5,981 nt of DNA, from assembly GCA_017420845.1 (NCBI GenBank), contig JAFQOC010000314.1, positions 1 to 5,981 on the forward strand, given 5' to 3'. Below, in pieces: positions 1-5,981 of the stretch. Every line of letters starts with the position of its first letter. The first letter of the stretch is position 1. This stretch comes from Clostridia bacterium. GTDB taxonomy: Bacteria; Bacillota; Clostridia; Oscillospirales; CAG-272. Made by a program: the position numbers and the translations under genes. Under the pieces are notes generated by a model. It was not told the DNA's origin. It was given only the letters and a program-made list of their open reading frames with translations, and did not search any database.

Positions 1-70
1 GGGCTTCGCCCCCATCACCCCCGCATAGCTGCAACCCAACGCACCGATAAACCCAAATTTGAAATGTCAT

Positions 71-115
71 CAAATAATAGAAAAGAAGCGACTGCCCCTT
101 GCGGGACAGCCGCTT
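71..115 (-). terminator. Rho-independent terminator of the two-gene operon
   Basis: On the minus strand, 25 bases past the stop codon at 141, the arms AAGCGGCTGTCCC (115-103) and GGGGCAGTCGCTT (98-86) form a 13-bp stem with two G-U wobbles and no mismatch. The loop is GCAA, a GNRA-type tetraloop, and the stem is followed by CTTTTCTATTATTTG (85-71). This is a textbook intrinsic terminator for leftward transcription. The plus strand also has a T-rich run after the same stem (112-129), so it may work in both directions and block rightward transcripts from entering the operon antisense. Confidence 0.9.
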
Positions 116-140
116 TTGTTTGTATTTTTACTTGTTGTAA

Positions 141-2966
141 TCAATCTTCCTTCTTCCGCTTCACAGCCAGAGCCGCGCCGCCCACGATGGCCATGGGCAT
201 GAGCAGGGAAGGAATCACCGAGCCGCAGCCCTTCTTGGGGGCCTCGGTCTCCCCATCGGTGGGAGCCTCGGTGGGGGTCTCTTCGGGAGCCGTGGGAGTC
301 TCGGTAGGAGCCTCGGTGGGCTCCTCGGTCTCCACCTCCGCGGGAGGAGTAGAACCGGGCATAACCGTGTTGAACACGTAGTTCAGTCGGCCCAGAGGCG
401 CCACGTCACCCTCGGTGTAGAACTGCTCCATGGTGGTCATCTTGGAGTCGCTGTCCACCCACTTGAAGTGGAAGTTCATGTAATCGCAGTGCTCCACACC
501 CAAAAGCTCCAGAGGAACCGCGATCATCATCCGATTGCCCTTGACACGGTAGGAGACCTCGCCCACAACCTCGAAGGAGAAGGCATTGTCCGCACCGTTA
601 TACTTGGCAATCGTTGTGGTGAACTCGTCCTTGGTCTGATAGTTGACGATATAATCGTAACCGTACCAGCCGGTTTCCGCGTTCTGATCGGCATCGATGA
701 AGAGCTGCATCCAAGAGGAATCCGTATCGGGCTTGGAAATATCAAATCTCGTCTCGGCGTAGAAATAGACGTTCTTGGTATCATGGGTGATCTTGAAGGC
801 GGCCAGATCGTTGCGACCTGTGGTGTCGGTGTAGACCTGATTCCCGTAGCCGTTGAAATCACGGTCGCGGCAGTCCTTCACGTAATCGGTGTAGGTAACG
901 GTCACGGCATCCCACTGGTCAAAGCCGCCCGTCACGTTGATGGGATTGCGTGCGTCCTGAAGGATGAGGGGGGCGGTACCCTTGTACTTCTGGATGTTGA
1001 AGGCCAGCTGCATGTAGTAATTGTCGAAGTAACCGCCCTTCATCATCTCAATGTCGCGGGAGAACTCCACGGAGGCCAGATCCACGAAATGGGCGTACTC
1101 GGTGGAGGTAGACTGTCTTTGGGCGATCCACTCGTTCCAGCCCGTGACCAGCACGAAGGGAACGTCGGCCTTGTGGGCGGCATCCCATTGTGCCTGGAAG
1201 TTGAGACCCTGCTTGTAGAGCTCGGGATCGGTGGCGATGGCATCGTAGTACTTCTCGGTCAGCTTCTCGTTGAGCTTGGCCTCGCCGTAGGATCGGCCCA
1301 GATTGGCGCGATCCATCGCGTCGTAGATGGAGTCGCTGAAGCGCCAGGTGCTGCTGTGCTGAGCGACGGATACGTTGATGGCCGACTTGTTGCCCTCGCT
1401 ATCCTTGTAGACATACTGGGGACGCTTACCGTCCATCCAGGGCCAGGCGTTGACGTGGTTTTCGGACTCGGTGGGCCATTGATTGATCTTCATGGTGAAG
1501 AAATCATTGATATTGGCGTCAGCAGGACCGATGATGACAGGCTTGCCGTCGATGCGGAACCAGGTGTCGGGGTAGAGGTTTTGGGCGTAGATCTCCCGGT
1601 AGAGATTCTTGATCATGGTGGCGGCGTTGGTGTTGGTGTAGAAGACCACCCCGGGGGCGTTGTAGCCCTGCTCGTTCATCTCGTGGAGGATCTTCATGAT
1701 CTTCAGAGCCGTATCCGCATGGGTGTGGTTGTTGGTGGTGTCGAAGAACAGGAAATCCACACCTGCGTTGGTGAGCAGCTCCATGTGCTTGCGGAGCACC
1801 CACTCGTCGTTGATGTAGTAGTAGCCGTACAGCGGCTCACCGAACCAGTGGAATTCGCCTACCTTGCCGTACTTGCCCGTGGAGAGCTTGCCCTTGTCGG
1901 CGTCGGGGGTGGAATCCAGGATCTCCTGAAGATTGTAGATCTTGTCGGTTGGGGCGTGTTTGCCGTGCCACAGGAAGTAGAACATACCCACGTAATGCTC
2001 GCCCTTGTCTCCAATGACACCTACCTGGGTGGCGTCGTAGAGGGAGCGGCCCAGATCGTCGGTGCCCGCGTAGCCGCCGAAGCGGTTGATGGGATTGTTG
2101 GGGACGGTGAAGGACTTGGTCTCGTCGCCTACCTCATAGGAGATGGTCACGGTACTGCCGTCCTCGGATTCGGTGAAGGTCAAAGATCCCGCGCGGCTGT
2201 CCTCGGGGGTGGTCTCCATGTCCTTGTAAGCGGGATCGGCCCAATCAACGGTCATACCGGTCTCCTCCTCTTCCTTTTCAGCCTCGTCGGGGTTAGCGTT
2301 CTCCCAATCGAGGAGCTTTTTGTATTCATCGTAGTTGAATTTCTCGGCGCCGTCCTCGGTGTCGAAGAAGGCGATACAGCGGATATCAATGCTGTCACCG
2401 GGGTTGATCCTCGGGTTCAGAGGATCGAAACGCCAGCCCGTGAAGGCTACGCTCTCGTCGCAATCCTTCCAGGCATCGCAGACCACGGCCATCTTGGCAA
2501 AGTCCTTGGTGGGGATCCAGCGCCAGACCTGAATACCGCCCTTCTGCCCCATCTGCACGCCGTCGGAGCGGTTGCAGTAGAGCTCGCCGTCCTTGTCCAT
2601 GTCGGTGCGGTAGATGATGGCCACCGACTTGCACTCCGAGGGCTTGAACTCGGGGACGTAGAGGTTGAGGAGAGGATCGTCGGCGGTGGCGGTGAAGGTG
2701 GTGTGAGAGCCCTCGGTCACCTCATACTCCACGTTGCCGGGGCCCGCGAAGCTGTAGTAGGTGGTCAGATCCATGTACCCGATGGGGATGCTGGTGTTGA
2801 CCTCGGGCTTCTCGGAGGCGAGGAGATCAAAGGAATAGGTTGGTTTGTTCATGGCAATTTCATTGGTTGGCATATCAGCCGTGGTGCACCCCACCATAAA
2901 CGCCGCGCCTCCCAGAAGGGAGGCGCAGAGGATGGATGCCACAGCCCGTTTCAGACCGTGTTTCAT
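141..2966 (-). CDS. Surface lipoprotein with GH99/GH71-like barrel and CBM9-like domain
   Basis: This 941-aa exported protein is the second gene of the operon. Its start is ATG at 2966, with AAAGGA 8 bases upstream. Residues 1-27 form a signal peptide ending in a lipobox-like MVGC, so Cys27 may be lipidated. Residues about 60-215 form a beta-rich domain with the WRFDPLNP and GDSIDIRCIAFF signatures common in clostridial carbohydrate-binding-like modules. An acidic linker (221-258) precedes a short beta lead-in (260-291). Residues about 322-665 resemble the GH99/GH71-like TIM-barrel superfamily: FYFLWHG, HWFGEPLYGYY, FLFFDTTN, DTWFRIDGKPVIIG and VTGWNEWIAQRQ. Candidate acids are E377, D409 and E612. 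Residues about 672-866 look CBM9-like (NVYFYAET, SSWMQLFIDAD, TGWYGYDYIVN). A TEAPT linker (870-912) leads to GCGS, a hydrophobic helix and KRKKED. It is paralogous to the upstream gene. Glycosidase activity is inferred; a purely binding role is possible. Confidence 0.88.
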   Translation of the reverse strand: MKHGLKRAVASILCASLLGGAAFMVGCTTADMPTNEIAMNKPTYSFDLLASEKPEVNTSIPIGYMDLTTYYSFAGPGNVEYEVTEGSHTTFTATADDPLLNLYVPEFKPSECKSVAIIYRTDMDKDGELYCNRSDGVQMGQKGGIQVWRWIPTKDFAKMAVVCDAWKDCDESVAFTGWRFDPLNPRINPGDSIDIRCIAFFDTEDGAEKFNYDEYKKLLDWENANPDEAEKEEEETGMTVDWADPAYKDMETTPEDSRAGSLTFTESEDGSTVTISYEVGDETKSFTVPNNPINRFGGYAGTDDLGRSLYDATQVGVIGDKGEHYVGMFYFLWHGKHAPTDKIYNLQEILDSTPDADKGKLSTGKYGKVGEFHWFGEPLYGYYYINDEWVLRKHMELLTNAGVDFLFFDTTNNHTHADTALKIMKILHEMNEQGYNAPGVVFYTNTNAATMIKNLYREIYAQNLYPDTWFRIDGKPVIIGPADANINDFFTMKINQWPTESENHVNAWPWMDGKRPQYVYKDSEGNKSAINVSVAQHSSTWRFSDSIYDAMDRANLGRSYGEAKLNEKLTEKYYDAIATDPELYKQGLNFQAQWDAAHKADVPFVLVTGWNEWIAQRQSTSTEYAHFVDLASVEFSRDIEMMKGGYFDNYYMQLAFNIQKYKGTAPLILQDARNPINVTGGFDQWDAVTVTYTDYVKDCRDRDFNGYGNQVYTDTTGRNDLAAFKITHDTKNVYFYAETRFDISKPDTDSSWMQLFIDADQNAETGWYGYDYIVNYQTKDEFTTTIAKYNGADNAFSFEVVGEVSYRVKGNRMMIAVPLELLGVEHCDYMNFHFKWVDSDSKMTTMEQFYTEGDVAPLGRLNYVFNTVMPGSTPPAEVETEEPTEAPTETPTAPEETPTEAPTDGETEAPKKGCGSVIPSLLMPMAIVGGAALAVKRKKED
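144..230 (-). other. C-terminal sorting/anchor signal (GCGS + helix + basic tail), second protein
   Basis: Residues 913-941 of the lipoprotein read GCGS, then a hydrophobic stretch of about 19 residues, then KRKKED. The motif/helix/positive-tail layout matches the plan of CTERM sorting signals such as GlyGly-CTERM, MYXO-CTERM and Synergist-CTERM, which are processed by intramembrane proteases. It has no LPXTG, so it is not a classical sortase signal. It could simply be a retained membrane anchor. Confidence 0.6.
231..359 (-). repeat. Degenerate TEAP/TPTE-coding repeat (linker of second protein)
   Basis: This stretch encodes residues 870-912, made almost only of Thr, Glu, Pro and Ala with repeated PTEAPT and ETPT units. 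At DNA level it is a degenerate repeat of a unit close to ggagcctcggtg on the plus strand. Such linkers usually carry a catalytic domain away from the membrane or wall and are often O-glycosylated. Its length may vary between strains by replication slippage. Confidence 0.8.
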
Positions 2967-2974
2967 GGGTATAT

Positions 2975-2980
2975 TCCTTT
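2975..2980 (-). promoter_or_regulatory. Ribosome binding site of the second operon gene
   Basis: AAAGGA on the minus strand lies 8 bases before the ATG at 2966, within the 25-bp gap after the TAA of the upstream gene (2992-2994). No promoter or terminator fits in this gap, so the two genes should be co-transcribed. The site supports ATG 2966 as the start. Confidence 0.8.
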
Positions 2981-2991
2981 CGATTAAGGGG

Positions 2992-5223
2992 TTAGTCCTT
3001 GCGCTTGGCGCAGACCGCGGTGGCAGCCAGGGCCAGCAGGGAGATCATGCCCAGCGCGATGGCAGAGCCGCAGCCCGTCTCGGCGGGCTCGGTTTCGGTT
3101 TCGGTGGGGGCTTCAGTAGGAGCGTCGGTAGGAGCCTCGGTTTCGGTGGGAGCCTCCGTGGGAGGCTCGGTGGGAGCTTCAGTAGGAGCCTCGGTGTCCC
3201 AAGGATAGGTGATCTCGGACGTGCCGGGGACGTAGTTCTGGAACACGTAGTTCATACGGCCCAGGGGAGCCACGTCACCGTCAATGTAGAAGTCCTCCAT
3301 CTCGTCGTAGGAGGAATCGCTGTCGGCCCACTTGAACTGGAAGCACAGCTCCTTGTAGGCATCCTTCACGCCCACCAGCTCCTGAGGAACGGCGATCATG
3401 AGCTTGTTGCCCTCCAGCTTGTAGGAGACTTCACCGCAGTTCTCGAAGCCGTACTTACCGTCGGTACCGTTGTACTTGGCCACGGTAGTTGTGCCGTCGC
3501 CCTTGACCTCGTTATTAATAATGTAATCGTAGCCGTACCAGCCGGTGTTTCCGTCGCTGTCGATGTCCAGATAGAGCTTCATCCAGGAGGAATTGTTGTC
3601 GGCGGCGGTAATGGTCTCGGCGGTCTCCACGTAGAAGTAGAGGTTCTTGGTATCGGCGGTCACCTTGGAGGCGACGATGTCGTTACGGCCGGTGTCGTTG
3701 GTGTACTTGGTTTTGCCGAAGCCGAGGTTGTTACGGTCGGCGGTATCGCCCTTGGCATCGCGGTAGGTGAACTTCACGGCATCCCACTGGGAGAACGCGC
3801 CGCTCACGTCAATGGGATTGCGGGCATCCTGCACCACAACGGGAGCCGAGCCCTTGGCCTTCTGGATGTTGTAGGCCAGCTGGATGTAGTAGTTGTCGAA
3901 GTAGCCGCCCCGCATCATCTCGGAGTCACGGGAGAACTCCATGGAAGCGGTATCCACGAAGAAAATGCTGTTGTCATTGGTAGGCTGGCGCTGGGCGACC
4001 CACTCGTTCCAGCCGGTGACCAGAATGTACATGGCGTCGGTGTCAATGGCGCGGTCGAACTGTGCCTGGAAGTTGAGACCCTGCATGGTCAGGGAAGGAT
4101 CGGCCTTCCACTCATCGTAGCGCTGCTGCAGGATCTTATCGTTGGAGCGCTTCTCGGCCCAGAAGGAGCGGCCGCGGTTAGAGGCGTCGTTGTACAGGGA
4201 GGAGCTGGAGAAGCGGACGGAACCGCTGTGCTGAGCGATGGAGACGCTGATAGCGGCGCCGTCAAAGTCGTAAGCCGAGCGGAACAGACGGGAGGGCCAC
4301 TGGAAGTCCATCCAGGGCCAGCCGTTCTGCTTGGACTGCTCGGTGGGCCACTGATTCTGCTTCATGGTGAAGTAATCGTCAATGTTGGCCTCCATGGGGC
4401 CGATGATGACGGGCTTACCGTTGATACAGAACCAGGTGTCGGGGTAGACGTTCTGCTTGTAGATGGCGTTGTAGATCTCACGGATGACGCCCGCGGCGTT
4501 GGAGTTGGTGTAGAACACCACCTGGGGCGCGTCGAAGCCCTGCTCATTGAGCTCATGGAGACACTCCATGAGCTTCTTGGCGTTGTGGAGGTAAGAGTAG
4601 CCGTTGGTGACGTCGAAGTAGAGAAAGTCCACGTTGGCCTGGGTCAGAAGCTCGGCGTGCTTGCGGTGGACCCACTGGTCGGAGGCGTAGTAGTAGCCGT
4701 AAAGAGGCTCGGCGAACCAGTGCATGGCGCCCACGGGGCCGTACTTTCCGCACTTGGTGGAGCCTGCGGCCTCCACACCCACCTCGTCGATGATCTTCTG
4801 GAGGTCAAAGACACCGCTGTCGCCGTGCTCACCCTGCCAGAGGAAGTAGAACAGACCCACGTAATGCTCGCCGGTGGAGCCGTAGGCACCCGTGTCGGCG
4901 GAGGTATACATTTTGCGGTCAAGATCGTCGGTGGCGGCGTAACCGCCCATGGTGTAGTTGTAGTTGTTGGGAACGGTGTAGCTTACGGTTTCACCGTTGA
5001 CGTCGTAGGAGATGGTGACGGTATTGCCGTCGGCCGAGGTCTCCATCTTGAGGGAGCCTGCGTAGAGATCCTCCTCGGGCTCGTAGCTGCCCTCCTCGGG
5101 AGCAGCCTTGGCCGTTAGTGCCGAGAAGATCATGGTGATGGTCAGGGTGGCCATGGAGCCGAGCATCAGCACGGCCAAGATAATGGCCATGACCGTCAAA
5201 AACTTCTTCTTTTTCATGTTCAT
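2992..5223 (-). CDS. Surface-anchored GH99/GH71-like protein with CBM9-like domain
   Basis: This 743-aa exported protein is the first gene of the operon. The frame is open to an ATG at 5295, but that lies in the -35 box. The ATG at 5223 has AAAGGA 6 bases upstream and is preferred; ATG 5217 is a weaker alternative. Residues 1-41 are a KKKK-led hydrophobic export signal, possibly cleaved after AKA at 38-40. A beta lead-in (55-86) precedes a GH99/GH71-like TIM barrel (about 119-455): FYFLWQG, HWFAEPLYGYY, FLYFDVTN, DTWFCINGKPVIIG and VTGWNEWVAQRQ. Candidate acids are E172, D204 and E407. A CBM9-like domain (about 467-661) carries SSWMKLYLDID and TGWYGYDYIIN. A TEAPT linker (about 674-716) ends in GCGS, a hydrophobic helix and KRKD. 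Unlike its downstream paralogue it lacks the extra N-terminal domain and the lipobox. The substrate is unknown. Confidence 0.88.
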   Translation of the reverse strand: MNMKKKKFLTVMAIILAVLMLGSMATLTITMIFSALTAKAAPEEGSYEPEEDLYAGSLKMETSADGNTVTISYDVNGETVSYTVPNNYNYTMGGYAATDDLDRKMYTSADTGAYGSTGEHYVGLFYFLWQGEHGDSGVFDLQKIIDEVGVEAAGSTKCGKYGPVGAMHWFAEPLYGYYYASDQWVHRKHAELLTQANVDFLYFDVTNGYSYLHNAKKLMECLHELNEQGFDAPQVVFYTNSNAAGVIREIYNAIYKQNVYPDTWFCINGKPVIIGPMEANIDDYFTMKQNQWPTEQSKQNGWPWMDFQWPSRLFRSAYDFDGAAISVSIAQHSGSVRFSSSSLYNDASNRGRSFWAEKRSNDKILQQRYDEWKADPSLTMQGLNFQAQFDRAIDTDAMYILVTGWNEWVAQRQPTNDNSIFFVDTASMEFSRDSEMMRGGYFDNYYIQLAYNIQKAKGSAPVVVQDARNPIDVSGAFSQWDAVKFTYRDAKGDTADRNNLGFGKTKYTNDTGRNDIVASKVTADTKNLYFYVETAETITAADNNSSWMKLYLDIDSDGNTGWYGYDYIINNEVKGDGTTTVAKYNGTDGKYGFENCGEVSYKLEGNKLMIAVPQELVGVKDAYKELCFQFKWADSDSSYDEMEDFYIDGDVAPLGRMNYVFQNYVPGTSEITYPWDTEAPTEAPTEPPTEAPTETEAPTDAPTEAPTETETEPAETGCGSAIALGMISLLALAATAVCAKRKD
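2995..3075 (-). other. C-terminal sorting/anchor signal (GCGS + helix + basic tail), first protein
   Basis: Residues 717-743 read GCGS, then a hydrophobic stretch of about 19 residues, then KRKD. The GCGS motif is identical to that of the downstream paralogue, while the helix sequences have diverged. Conservation of the motif but not the helix suggests that the Gly-Cys-Gly-Ser is recognised rather than merely inherited. Confidence 0.6.
3076..3204 (-). repeat. Degenerate TEAP-coding repeat (linker of first protein)
   Basis: This stretch encodes residues 674-716, built from iterated TEAP, TEPP and TDAP units and ending in TETETEPAET. On the plus strand the unit is close to gcctcggtgggag. It is more regular than the corresponding linker of the downstream gene, consistent with more recent repeat expansion. 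A structural spacer role is inferred from composition. Confidence 0.8.
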
Positions 5224-5229
5224 GGTTTG

Positions 5230-5235
5230 TCCTTT
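5230..5235 (-). promoter_or_regulatory. Ribosome binding site deciding the start of the first operon gene
   Basis: AAAGGA on the minus strand sits 6 bases before ATG 5223 and 12 before ATG 5217. It favours the ATG at 5223 and argues against the longer frame beginning at 5295, which has no comparable site and would start inside the promoter. Confidence 0.85.
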
Positions 5236-5266
5236 CTTCTGCACCGCACAGGTGGGAATCATACAT

Positions 5267-5295
5267 ATTATAACAAATTCAAGGTATTTTTGCAA
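5267..5295 (-). promoter_or_regulatory. Strong sigma-A-type promoter with extended -10
   Basis: Minus strand: TTGCAA (5295-5290) as the -35 box, a spacer of exactly 17 bases, then a perfect TATAAT (5272-5267). TG lies one base before the -10 hexamer, making an extended -10. Transcription would begin near 5260, giving a leader of about 37 bases before ATG 5223. The leader is too short for a riboswitch. It is the best housekeeping promoter I see in the window and should drive both surface-protein genes. Confidence 0.88.
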
Positions 5296-5301
5296 TAGGG
5301 T

Positions 5302-5339
5302 ATCGGCGTTTTTGGCGTTTTGACGAAAAAACGGCCGAT
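5302..5339 (-). repeat. Inverted repeat just upstream of the -35 box
   Basis: On the minus strand ATCGGC, a bulged C and GTTTTT pair with AAAAACGCCGAT, giving a 12-bp imperfect palindrome around a 13-base centre. An alternative inner hairpin, CGTTTT/AAAACG, overlaps it. The near side also holds a tandem AAAACGCC / AAAACGCC. The element ends 6 bases before the -35 box, where an activator or repressor site would be expected. It has no T-run after the stem, so it is not a good terminator. Confidence 0.5.
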
Positions 5340-5432
5340 GTGCTCTATAAAGTGTTGATAATAAAAGATTTTTTGGGTAAAAACATATTCGACGGAACGT
5401 TGCTTGAGTCGGGATAACGGGGACTTGGGGGC

Positions 5433-5487
5433 AAAAAGGAAACAGTCTCCCGCGAAAGGCGCTTGGCCTGACGCGAAAGACTGCTTT
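5433..5487 (-). terminator. Rho-independent terminator after the right-hand gene
   Basis: On the minus strand AAGCAGTCT (5486-5478) pairs with AGACTGTTT (5448-5440) over 9 bp with one G-U pair. Above it are a CGCG/CGCG helix and an AGGC/GCCT helix separated by small internal loops. The stem is followed by CCTTTTT (5439-5433). It lies 53 bases past the stop of the right-hand gene and should separate that transcript from the two-gene operon. Confidence 0.72.
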
Positions 5488-5499
5488 GTGTCGGTGAGC

Positions 5500-5508
5500 T
5501 GTGGATAA
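5500..5508 (-). promoter_or_regulatory. Perfect DnaA-box-like 9-mer (possibly chance)
   Basis: TTATCCACA on the minus strand equals the strong consensus DnaA box. A one-mismatch copy, TTATCAACA, lies at 5361-5353, and the weaker TTATCCCGA lies at 5417-5409, all in the same orientation within one spacer. No dnaA, dnaN or other origin-linked gene is visible, so an origin is not supported. A DnaA-responsive site or chance are the alternatives. Confidence 0.3.
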
Positions 5509-5539
5509 CGACGATCCCTTCCGTCCGGGAAAAGGGTTT

Positions 5540-5981
5540 TTATCCTGAAAGATCGCGCAAGGAGAGCTGCCGTTCCAGAACCCTGCTTCCGCTCCACCGA
5601 TACACCTCGAATACCCCCGTATATTTTCCGCTGACCCTCTCCCAAAGGCTCGAGGGCTTTTCCAGCTTTCCCAGCATGGCGTTCAAGGCTTCCTCATGGT
5701 CGGGCATCTGGTACAGCCACTCCGTGGGGGCTACGGAGACCTTGCGGCAATCGTCGTAGGCGGCGCGGTTCTTGTAACGCACGATGGCCACGATACGGTC
5801 GGAAATGACCTCCTCTATGGCGGCGATGGCCTCCTCGGGGTCAAGGGCGGAGGCCACCTCGGCCTGGCCGAAGCGGAGGGCGCAGGTCCCCGCAAAGCCC
5901 TTGCGCCCGCTCACGGTGAGGGACACCGAAAAGCGCCCGTCCTCGGGGTGAGGCAGGATGAATTCCAGGGTCTCCTCCCCC
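5540..5981 (-). CDS. Unknown protein, C-terminal part (5' end outside window)
   Basis: The frame is open from the right edge of the window to TAA at 5540-5542, giving about 146 visible codons. A GTG at 5926 could be read as a start, but it has no good ribosome binding site and the frame continues upstream with the same GC-rich codon use, so the gene very likely begins outside. I do not recognise the family. The visible part is soluble-looking and of mixed composition. A beta-like start (LEFILPHP, FSVSLTVSG) is followed by an acidic helical stretch (LDPEEAIAAIEEVISDR), a tyrosine-rich segment, and a beta-like end (YTGVFEVYRWSG). No transmembrane segment, metal-binding cluster or known catalytic motif is evident. 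It is followed by its own terminator, so it is probably not in the operon with the surface proteins. Confidence 0.75.
   Translation of the reverse strand, partial: GEETLEFILPHPEDGRFSVSLTVSGRKGFAGTCALRFGQAEVASALDPEEAIAAIEEVISDRIVAIVRYKNRAAYDDCRKVSVAPTEWLYQMPDHEEALNAMLGKLEKPSSLWERVSGKYTGVFEVYRWSGSRVLERQLSLRDLSG

Noticed and set aside
1..11. GGGC-TTC-GCCC mini-hairpin at the left edge
   Set aside because: It is only 4 bp of stem at the window boundary with no T-run, too little to call a terminator or repeat.
231..359. Possible CRISPR or tandem non-coding repeat suggested by the iterated gcctcggtg units
   Set aside because: The repeats are in frame, encode a Thr/Glu/Pro/Ala linker, and lack regular unique spacers.
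64..381. Small plus-strand frame rich in Ser, Val and Gly
   Set aside because: It overlaps the operon terminator and is the antisense of the TEAPT repeat, which explains its low-complexity SVGASVG pattern.
468..2987. An 839-codon open frame on the plus strand antisense to the lipoprotein gene
   Set aside because: Its translation is rich in Gly, Val, Leu and His with no domain motif, and the minus-strand frame encodes clear signal peptide, barrel, CBM and anchor signatures. Long antisense frames arise from the strong GC-biased codon use of the real gene.
2845..5118. A 757-codon open frame on the plus strand antisense to the first operon gene
   Set aside because: Same reason: a Gly/Val/Leu-rich shadow without recognisable domains, spanning the operon junction and opposing a gene with a good promoter, RBS and domain structure.
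5224..5295. N-terminal extension of the first operon gene to an ATG at 5295
   Set aside because: The codon lies within the -35 hexamer of a strong promoter and has no RBS, while ATG 5223 has AAAGGA at good spacing and begins a standard export signal.
5511..5537. CCCTT...AAGGG hairpin right after the stop of the right-hand gene
   Set aside because: The stem is short and interrupted and there is no T-run after it; the hairpin at 5433-5487 is a far better terminator.
5268..5645. A 125-codon minus-strand frame across the right-hand spacer
   Set aside because: It crosses the terminator and the promoter, overlaps the 3' end of the right-hand gene in another frame, and shows no domain or RBS.

Overview
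The window looks like part of a genome from an uncultured Gram-positive gut-type clostridium (Clostridia, probably an Oscillospiraceae/Ruminococcaceae relative). This is inferred from AAAGGA-type ribosome binding sites, a sigma-A-like promoter, Glu/Thr/Pro/Ala-rich TEAPTEAP linkers in exported proteins, and GC-rich coding sequence separated by AT-rich spacers. No taxonomic marker gene is present, so the assignment is tentative.

All supported genes lie on the minus strand, so transcription runs from right to left. At the right edge (5540-5981) is the 3' part of a gene of unknown function that runs out of the window, followed by a three-tier hairpin terminator (5433-5487). The 5224-5539 spacer also holds some DnaA-box-like 9-mers, an inverted repeat (5302-5339) and a strong extended -10 promoter (5267-5295). 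This promoter drives a two-gene operon: a 743-aa surface protein (2992-5223), then after a 25-bp gap a 941-aa surface lipoprotein (141-2966). The operon ends at a bidirectional-looking terminator with a 13-bp stem (71-115). Bases 1-70 hold no gene that I can support.

The two large proteins are clear tandem paralogues. Both have an export signal, a short beta-rich lead-in, a TIM-barrel-like domain resembling the GH99/GH71-like glycoside hydrolase superfamily, a CBM9-like beta-sandwich, a Thr/Glu/Ala/Pro linker, and a C-terminal Gly-Cys-Gly-Ser + hydrophobic helix + Lys/Arg tail. The second protein adds an N-terminal carbohydrate-binding-like domain and a lipobox cysteine. The most plausible reading is a co-expressed pair of cell-surface enzymes, or glycan-binding proteins, acting on a related polysaccharide. 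Substrate and activity cannot be read from the sequence. The most interesting points are the shared GCGS C-terminal signature, which resembles known CTERM protein-sorting signals, and the near-invariant but atypical WNEW(I/V)AQRQ active-site-like motif.
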